A model generated the notes under the pieces. It did no database searches and was not told the DNA's origin. It saw only the letters and a list, made by a program, of their open reading frames with translations. Positions 56,694 through 64,000 of a stretch of DNA of 64,000 nucleotides are shown here, in pieces. The DNA lies in NCBI GenBank assembly GCA_032622095.1, contig CP136065.1:204486618-204550617 (forward strand). The letters run 5' to 3'. This DNA comes from Siphonodentalium dalli (Eukaryota; Mollusca; Scaphopoda; Gadilida; Siphonodentaliidae). How positions within the stretch are numbered: the first letter of the stretch is position 1; every line of letters starts with the position of its first letter. The position numbers and the translations under genes are program-made.

Positions 56694-59600
56694 TTATCTT
56701 CTAAAGGTGCACTCTAGAATGCGAATTCCACTTTGCCGTTCGAAATCCGACAGATAATCAGTTGTTACCAACCAATACCAGTCGAACTCCGAACGGTGGA
56801 GGCGCGAAAAGTCAGTCAGAATACGAATTTTGAGGCGATTTAAATAATCCACAATGAGTTTGTTAGAATGAGTCGTACCTTTGTGGAACTTCGCTTCATT
56901 GCGAAAGTACCAAATTGTGCTGATGGCTTCAGTCAGAAGCACAAGAATCGTGGCTTTGTGATGCCTGTCGAGATTCGGAGGTAGTTGCAAAAAGCGAATA
57001 ATTGTGGATAGGGGTCTAATCTCTCAATGGGGCAATAAATTATTGGCCCAATGAAAAATTAGCCTCCATAATGGTTGAACTTGTGGACAAAAACAAAATA
57101 AGTGATCATGAGATTCGACGTCTTTCCGACAAAGGGGGCATAATTTGTATCGCTGCATTTTCAAATAGTGTAAAAGTTGATTAACAGGTAAGATATCGTG
57201 AGCTAACTTCCAAATGTCTCGCCAGGCAATGGGCCCGATAAAGGGATTATGTAAATTACTCCAAGTTACGTTAAACTGGATAGATGGGTATCTGTTAATT
57301 ACAATAGGAGACTTAACGATTTTACTTAGAAAGTCCAAGTAAAATTGTTTTGTAGTAAAACTGTCGAAATTAAAATCGGCGCGAATTATCAGATAATTCC
57401 TAAGGCCTGCCAACACCTTAGTATAAAATGGGGGTGGTTGTTCAGAACAATGAGGAATCAAATTGGTGCGTAATTCAGGTTTAAAACGAATCAGTGATAA
57501 ACCTGTCCAATAAGTCACGAAACAACCCCACCGGATATTGGGGAATTTCATGTATCTTTGAAGATGTTGCATATAAAATGCATCTAATTTGGAAGGAATA
57601 TGAGAAAGCCCGGTCCCTCCCCGCAGTTTGCTTTCGCGCAAACCGTGAGGCGGGACAGGGGTTCCTGCTTATTCTCCCAAATGAATTTGTACATCTTGGA
57701 GTTAAAGGAACATAAATAGGCAGCAGATAGGGGAATAATAGAACAATAGTACCATAATTTGGATAAAGCATATGTATTGACAAGGGCGGTGCGGGAGAAG
57801 GGGGTCAATTTGCGATCAAACGAATTTTGCAATACGCCCGAAAATTTGGAAAGGAGATTGTGAAAGTGACCATCGAGACTAACATCATTGCCATATTGAA
57901 TACCGAGAAGTTTTTGATGAGACCCATTTTAAGCCATGCGGCATGTCTGTGCGGTCTCTCCAAGAGCCTAAAAATATACCGGCTGATTTGTTCAAATTTA
58001 ATTTAGCGCCGGATGCTTTACCAAAAAGTGTGCAATTAGATAGTATGTGTTCAATAGAGTTGTCATTAATGACTATCGTAGTGACGTCATCCGCATACGC
58101 AGCTAGCTTTATCGGTTCAGCGGAACACTGAACAGACAAACCCAAAATCTGCGTATCCGAACGGAATTTAATCAAAAGGGGCTCTAAACAGAGGACGTAC
58201 AGAAGCGGGGATATACTGCAGCCTTGGCGTACTGATCGAGTAACGGGAAAAGGGTCAGAAATAAACTGATTTACAATAACAGACGAAGTGATGCTATTGT
58301 AAAAAAGTTTAATCCAGGAAATAAAATTGGGACTGAACCCGTATGCAGAAAGGGCACGAAAAAGATAAGTGTGGTCGACGCGATCAAAAGCTTTAGCTTG
58401 GTCAAGTGAAATGAGGGCACACCGAATATTTTTGTTATTGACGTAATCAATGAGATTACGTAATAGATGTGCATTATCTAAAATTGACCTTCCGGGAACG
58501 CCGCAAGTTTGGTCAGAATGCACTAAAGTGCCAATGACGTCCCGGAGGCGGTTTGTGAAAATTTTCGAAAAAGAATTTTGTAGTCATAATTCAATAAACT
58601 AATGGGCCGATAATTAGATACGAGTTCAGGGTGCTGGGGATCTTTAAGAAGCAATACAATGAGGGACTGTCGCTGCGAAGCAGACAGTTGACCTGAAAGG
58701 AAACAATTGTTATATAACTTTTGTAGGATGGGTGCGATTTTTAGCAAGGAATGTAAAATAAAATTCCTTGCCTAACCCATCACTACCAGGGGATTTATTA
58801 TTTTTCATTTGGGAGACAGCCATTTTGATTTCATCGAGCGATATAGGGGAATCACATAAGGATTTATCAGAGGGCGATATTTGAGGTAAATCAGTTAGAA
58901 ATTCCGAACAAGCGGAGTCATCAATGGCTTCAGCAGTAAAAAGGACTGAATAAAATTCCCGAAATTTGGTTAAAATATCATGAGAATCAGTGTAAGTATT
59001 GTCATTTACGGTAACCGACGAAATGGTTTTCCTGGAACCACGATGATGCTCCATCCGATGGAAGTGCGAAGAAGTGGATTCCTGAGAATCCAACTCCCGC
59101 GCACGACATCGGATGAAGGACCCGCATTCCAGTTCCAAATATAAGTCGTGGAGCTTTTGGCGCAATGCCGCAATCTGCTCAGAATAATTACCCGGATTAA
59201 ATTTTTCCAAAGTGCATAAGTTAAAATACTGCTGTTCCATATTACGAATAACTGATTTATGGGAATGGGAAAGCCGTTTACTGTGAGTAATTATGGACTT
59301 TATCTTCCCTTTGATCCCCTCCCACCAATCGGACGTGACGGCATCAGCGGCCAGGCCCGACGTGAGAGAGGACCAAAAGGGGAGAAAGTCCTCCTGAAAA
59401 GTTTCATCTTGAAAAGTTTTCACATCAGCTTTCCAATATCCACGCCCGAAAGATTGACAGTTGAACTTTTTGATAGTAAAAGATATGGCGTCATGATCTG
59501 AGATACAGCCGACTATCTGTTGGAATGAATGAATAGATGATAACAGGGACTCCGAGACATAGAACCGATCGAGTCGAGAAGCGCTATGTCCCCGAGTCCA

Positions 59601-60176
59601 TGTATACTGCGTTGCTGTGGGTTCATAATGACGAAAGACATCTTTAAGTTTAAATTTGTTATGTAAATCAGCCCATTTCCGGGACACAGGAAGGACCCGG
59701 TCATGACCAATTCGATCGAGCGATACGTCATCCACGAAGTTAAAATCTCCCCTGATAATAATCGGGCGAAGACAAACCAAGTGAGGGATAACTCGATCGA
59801 AAAAGTCACGACGAGGTCCACCACTATCATTCGGGGCATAAATATTAATGAGGCGAAGTAATTGGTGATCAATTGAAATATCTAATACGACCATGCGACC
59901 GTAAGTATCATAAAATAATTTGTCAATTTGAACATCTAAATGAGGCGAAATTAAAATAGCAGCACCACGTGATGTGTTTGTACCATAAGAATAAAAACCC
60001 TTCATGTCTAGAGTAGCATTAAGTGAATCGGCTTCCAACTTGCCCAAGATGTGAGTTTCTTGTAAAAAGATAATATCGATGGAATTAAAACAGATAAGCA
60101 TTTTCAAAAGGCGCTGTTTTTGAGAACTGCCCAGGCCATTGCAGTTAAGGGAAGCTATTTTTAAATTCGCCATCAT
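56694..60176 (-). pseudogene. LINE ORF2 copy C (APE endonuclease + reverse transcriptase), frameshifted
   Basis: Starts MMANLKIASLNCNGLGS at 60176. The first 488 codons are open and carry the APE-type endonuclease: N in SLNCNGLG, IDIIFLQETH, YAPNDSGGPRRDFF, RGDFNFVDD, RLDRFYVSES, SDHDAI. A frame change near 58740 leads into the reverse transcriptase: VSNYRPISLLNYDYK, GVPGRSILDNAHLL, LDQAKAFDRVDH, VRQGCSISPLLY, AYADDVTTI. The C-terminal region has CPLCRKDVESHDHLFCFCP, a CCHC-type motif common in Tx1/L1-like LINEs. Later frame breaks lie near 58520, 57860, 57640 and 57000. It would nick the U2 gene and reverse-transcribe the LINE RNA. Confidence 0.88.
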
Positions 60177-60901
60177 TGATGGTTGATATCAAACAAAAAG
60201 AAACCACAGCAACGCCCACGAAAATGAAAAAAGAAGCAAGGGAGAAAATTGAGGCAACGCGGGCGCAACCTTTGCCGGTCCGTGAGCGCTGGCGTACCGA
60301 TGCACACGAACCAACAAAGAAGGCCCCCGCACCAACCACAACAAACACCGATAAAAGTGCAGGGTCGCAGAGTGCGCTAAACTCTGACGACCCAAAGTTA
60401 AAATAAACGAAAAGCGCGGACAGCACATCGACAAACTCGATCGTGCAGAATGCAGTCCAAATGGGCCACAATCTGATCGACCAAGCAAGTCGACACACCG
60501 CCCACAAACAATAGAAAATATGAAGAACAATGAGACAGTGCGACAACAATGCCGGTCAGAAAACGAACAGCGGATTACCGGTGAACGAAAACCGCCCGGC
60601 AAAGTCGCCACACCGTCAACAAAGTATAAAAGTGCAGGGTCACCGAGTGCGACCAAGCACTGAGAGACCAAAATGAAATAACACTGAGCGGACGGCACAG
60701 CGACAAACTCGATCGTACAACAAAACACAGGAGAAATCAGAGACGGTCCAAGTTCGGGGTGGGGGTCGCAGAAGAAGAATAATAGTCCGTTGAAACAAGT
60801 ACAAAATTATCATGAATAATCTTAACAGTCTCAGGAAGGCGATGGCGGCAATGACGAGCCCACAGACGAACACTCTTCATCCGGGGCCATCTTAACACGA
60901 G
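60177..60901 (-). repeat. LINE inter-ORF region, copy C, two related units
   Basis: GTGCAGGGTC plus GAGTGCG occurs near 60358 and 60632, each followed by a CGACAAACTCGATCGT block. Same architecture as in copies 1 and 2. Confidence 0.7.
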
Positions 60902-62067
60902 TCAAGCACTGCTGGTATTCAATGTCCGTGAATCTAACTCCTCCTCATCGTGTTCCCTCTTCCTAGATGTCCGGGGTTCCGTCATCTCGGATTCAAACAA
61001 TTCCTCCTGTGTGTCGGCAGGGTCGGGTGACCCTGCCGCAGGGACAGGAGGAGACGGACCAGTAAGGGACTGGTCAACAGACGCCAGGAGCTCCCTCGCC
61101 GCCGCGGTGGATAACTCCACCGGAGGGGGAGGCTTATCCCCCTGTTTCGCAGCGGAGTCCTCCGCTGGAGTGACAGGGGTCGCTCCCAACGAGCCTACGG
61201 GAGACCGGGTCCCCCGGCGGGGGGGTCCTCGGCGGGGGGGGTCCCGCTCAGACAAAGACACCTCGATCTCCTGTCCCGTCCCTGTTGACACCACAACCAG
61301 AGGGGGAACAGGAGGGCGTAGCTCACTCCCCTGCCCCCCCCAACAGAGTCCTCTCCCGGAGGGTCAGGGGTCTTACCCAAAATCTCCTTCTGAATCATAG
61401 AAACCGGTGTCACAACTCGAGTGTATGTTCGTGGAGGGGCCCTCCTGGTCCCAGAAGGGTTCTCTCGTTCTTCAGCCTCCTTCCGGCGGCGTGCCATCCG
61501 TGTGGGGCATGCTGCATCCTTACTGTGATGCCCTACGGCTTTACAGGAGAAGCACAGGGGCGGCCGCCCCGGAATAAGAACGGGGCAGATGCCCCTCCCC
61601 ACATCCAAAAACGGAGGAATTTGTTGGAACTTATTGAACGAGCAGGTCATAGTGATGATCCGCTCGCTGGTAGCAAACACGGAATTTTCCACCTTACAAA
61701 CCGCGTCACGAAGGGCATGAACGAGCACCTCGTTTGACACAAAGAATGGCACCCACAGCACCCGCATCTGGAACTTCCGCTCGAAGAATGCTTTAAAGGA
61801 AAGATCAATTCCAAAGTGTGTAGAGTGAATGGGCGCGAACGAAAACTGCTGTAAAAAGGAAACATAAGCATCTTCACTGCTCAACGTGACGAACCAGATG
61901 TCTGGCCTCTCCAGTCTGAAAATGGCATCGATCTTGTCAATGTCAAAACCCGCATCCTTTAGCAACACAGCGAAAACGTCCGGTTTAAGCAGCCGGAAAT
62001 TCGGCCCAAAGGCCCGCACCTGAACGGTGCGCCCCGCCCGATCCTCGTTGACGTAGCTGCCGGCCAT
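60902..62067 (-). pseudogene. LINE ORF1 copy C, frameshift in a C-run
   Basis: ATG at 62067 (MAGSYVNEDRAGRTVQVRAF). The N-terminal domain has AIFRLERPDIWFVTLS and FFERKFQMRVLWVPFF. The knuckle is LCFSCKAVGHHSKDAACP (C-x2-C-x4-H-x6-C) near 61560-61510. The frame shifts at the cytosine run around 61333-61342. The tail then continues in another frame with SLGATPVTPAEDSAAKQGDK and a basic end (TSRKREHDEEELDSR) to 60902. Confidence 0.8.
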
Positions 62068-62146
62068 CCCTGACCGACAGCAACACAAAGGCAATTAAAC
62101 AAAAGTAGGTCACGTGGAGACTAACAAAAATCACTTTGAGCTTCGA

Positions 62147-62165
62147 CAAAAGGCCGAGAAGCGAT
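62147..62165 (-). ncRNA. RNU2: U2 snRNA 5' end (nt 1-19), LINE copy C junction
   Basis: The minus strand reads ATCGCTTCTCGGCCTTTTG, identical to conserved U2, then TCGAAGCTCAAAGTGATT of the LINE. Partner of the U2 3' part at 56178-56330. Confidence 0.88.
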
Positions 62166-63475
62166 ACCAATTTAGGTTTTCAATTCCAGGTCACTGTTCA
62201 AATCCACGACAAGAAATGGTTTGAATCACCATCAACCAAGTTTCAAAACGAAACCACCAACAACAGACATCCAAGTAAAACAAAAAAAACTTAAAAAGTC
62301 CAAACCGGTCGAATACCGAAATTCTGGACGAAACGACAATCAGTCGGAAGTTTACATTCGATTTCCATTTCTCAATAAATGTATATTTTTCCCAACCAAT
62401 TTTGGACCACTGTTCCAAACGTAGTGTGGACGATCGTCAGTACGTATTCAGACTACACTATTGACTAATCACACCTACATCTACGAAGTACAGCGACCGC
62501 GTGCATCCAAAAATAACAGTTAATGGCGGGAAAATAGTGCAATTCGAATGTGGTTGGACGGTGGTTAATATTTCAGTTTCGCCAGTGAAGATTGCTTTAT
62601 GCAGGGGGGGGGGGGGGGGGTAAATTATAGCGCTTTATTATTAGTAGAGTTTTTCAAAACTTTTTTCAAAACTCGACTTATGGTTTGGCGAGGGACGGTT
62701 GCCGGCCGGGTGGGCAGACCTAAAGAATGCCTTATAACTTTGACATTTGTGAACGGATTCAAAAAATGTGTGGTATGGCAGTTGTTCCCAATGACTATTT
62801 ACTGCCTGTAGAAAATGGGTCACTTCCGAACTTTTTTACAAGAGTTATCCATCTTAGATGGTTTTTAGTTAAGTTTTTCACCGATAGCGCGAAATATTGA
62901 CCAATTTCAACAATATTTGGTATATGAGACTCTTGCAACAATATCTCGGACGAGTTCGAAAACCAGGTTTGTCCGAATTTTTTTCGCGGAGTTATGGGTC
63001 TTAGTTTGTCTATTTTTTTAGCAATTTTATCACCGTTAGCGCGATAACTCAATGAAATATTAACCGATTTCAACAATATTTTGTATATGAGTCAATTGCA
63101 ACAATATCTCGGACGAGTTCGAAAACCTGGTTTGTCCGAATTTTTTTCCCGGAGTTATGGATCTTAGTTTGTGTATTTTAATCACAATTTTTTCACCGTT
63201 AGTGCGATAACTCATTGAAATATTAACGGATTCAATTGATATTTGGTATATAGGTCTATTGCAATAATATACCACCGTCCAACTTTTTTTCCCGGCGTTG
63301 TGCACCTTATTGGCAGAAGTTTGGTTTGACTGCCAAACAACTCGACAAAAGCATCTTAGATGCGTACCCCTTGTTACCATATAAGTATCTATATATTTGC
63401 GTTTTGTTAGCTATATGTTTTCCCATAACACCACTAAAAATATTTATCGCAAGACATTGCAGTTCAGATGACGAA
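62166..63475 (-). promoter_or_regulatory. U2 upstream spacer class 1, carrying a ~735-bp insertion
   Basis: 62166-62644 and 63378-63475 match 54115-54789. The conserved block CGACAAGAAATGGTTT is at 62207-62222 (-42 to -57). A G-run (62604-62620) replaces about 50 bp of the class 1 spacer. 62645-63377 is an insertion absent from the other copy. Confidence 0.75.
62645..63377. repeat. Insertion in U2 spacer built of ~165-bp tandem units
   Basis: CAACAATATCTCGGACGAGT and TTTTTCGCGGAGTTATGGGT-type segments recur, with starts near 62924 and 63088 and a decayed third unit. No terminal repeats are evident. It looks like a block of satellite moved into the spacer. Confidence 0.65.
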
Positions 63476-64000
63476 ATAGACTGAACATTTGCGATTTTTT
63501 TTTTTGGGTGTGGGAACTAATTTTAGATTGTATAGGAAAGAGATAAGTATTGTCGAGAGATATTCTCACCTATCCGGCAGCTATTATATCGCAGGTAGGT
63601 GTGATAATCCTCGACCTGAAAGAGTTGCTGCTTATAGTCTGTCGGCAGTTACTTTAAACCGTTTTACAGTTTTTTTTAGCTCAACTTTACTTTGTAAAAT
63701 TTGAGCTATTGCCATGCCTTGGTATCCGTCGTCCGTGTATGCGTGATTTGTCAAAAATTTCCTTTAGCACAGCCTACAGGTCGTACCTTTGGTCGGATCA
63801 ATATGAAATTTGTCATGGCTGTTGACATTAACATGTAGATGGGAACGAGTCATTTTGGGGTCATTCGGCGAAAAAACATGGCCGTCAGCAGCAATTTTGG
63901 ATTTTTACTCTTTACATGACTAAATCCTTTGACACAGGCTACAGGTCGAATCCAATTTGTCATGGATGTTAACAATGACATGTAAATGGGAACGAGTCAT
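63476..64000. other. Unassigned DNA with snRNA 3'-flank-like motif and a ~146-bp repeat
   Basis: GGGAACTAATTTTAGATT at about 63510-63530 equals the segment just after U2 in class 2 spacers, but the sequence upstream (63541-63720) is not U2 and not a snRNA I recognise. From about 63780 a ~146-bp unit containing GGGAACGAGTCAT (63841 and 63988) is repeated and runs off the window. Confidence 0.45.

Larger units (their letters stand above)
56331..62146 (-). mobile_element. U2-targeted LINE copy C, structurally complete, 5.8 kb
   Basis: Both junctions are present: U2 nt 1-19 at 62165-62147 and U2 nt 31 onward at 56330. Order on the minus strand: 5'UTR, ORF1 (62067-60902, frameshift), inter-ORF region with duplicated unit, ORF2 (60176-56694, several frameshifts), 3'UTR, and a tail ending TTTTTATT followed by ten A. 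ORF2 keeps the endonuclease segment missing from copies 1 and 2 and an intact YADD. It is the best reference copy for the family. Confidence 0.88.

Noticed and set aside
63541-63720. An snRNA gene upstream of the 3'-box-like motif
   Set aside because: Reverse complement compared by eye with U1, U2, U4, U5, U6 and U12 features; no conserved core matched.

Overview
The window is AT-rich non-coding DNA from a eukaryote, almost certainly an invertebrate metazoan. It holds spliceosomal U2 snRNA sequence, metazoan-type LINEs, hAT and piggyBac remnants, long palindromic DNA transposons and several satellites. No complete host protein gene is visible. A few short open segments could be exons of host genes or decayed transposon genes and are marked as uncertain. 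The species cannot be named from the sequence.

Layout. 1-673 is a LINE ORF1 remnant. 1.9-12 kb is a DNA-transposon region: one arm of a palindromic family (1879-3025), a 2.5-kb terminal-inverted-repeat (TIR) element (3963-6510) and a complete 4.8-kb palindromic element (6783-11583) inserted in an older repeat whose uninterrupted copy lies at 31840-32215. 12.2-13.7 kb holds LINE ORF1 fragments next to a piece of U2 snRNA. 13.7-24 kb is mostly satellites and unassigned DNA, with a short 28S rRNA fragment at 22367-22450. 24122-30119 is a hAT remnant interrupted by a second full palindromic element (25067-30011). 30.8-36.3 kb contains a piggyBac-type MITE, a first exon of a piggyBac-transposase-like protein and two decayed copies of a second LINE family (family II). 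36.3-63.5 kb is the core: a U2 snRNA gene array on the minus strand in which every recognisable U2 5' end is joined to a LINE. A non-U2 island at 46.0-51.5 kb includes a CRESS-virus-type Rep helicase fragment.

U2 array. Reading the minus strand, the repeating order is: U2 upstream region with a conserved motif about 42-59 bp before the start, the first ~19-24 nt of U2, a LINE in the same orientation (5'UTR, ORF1 with a CCHC knuckle, a duplicated inter-ORF region, ORF2 with APE-type endonuclease and reverse transcriptase, A-rich tail), then U2 from about nucleotide 31 onward. The full order is preserved once, at 62165 to 56178. Other units are rearranged or truncated. The LINE resembles the Tx1/L1-like group, and its target matches what is known for Keno elements. 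It fits a site-specific retrotransposon that repeatedly colonised a tandem U2 locus. Two spacer/promoter classes are present. All complete-looking ORF2 copies are frameshifted, and one ORF1 (43738-44961) is intact.

Palindromic family. Two complete elements of 4.8 and 4.9 kb are inverted repeats along nearly their whole length, share ends beginning TAGTCC, are flanked by 3-bp duplications (TTA and ATC), and carry paired AAGATGGCGGCC-type (YY1-like) motifs at intervals. I see no intact transposase in them.
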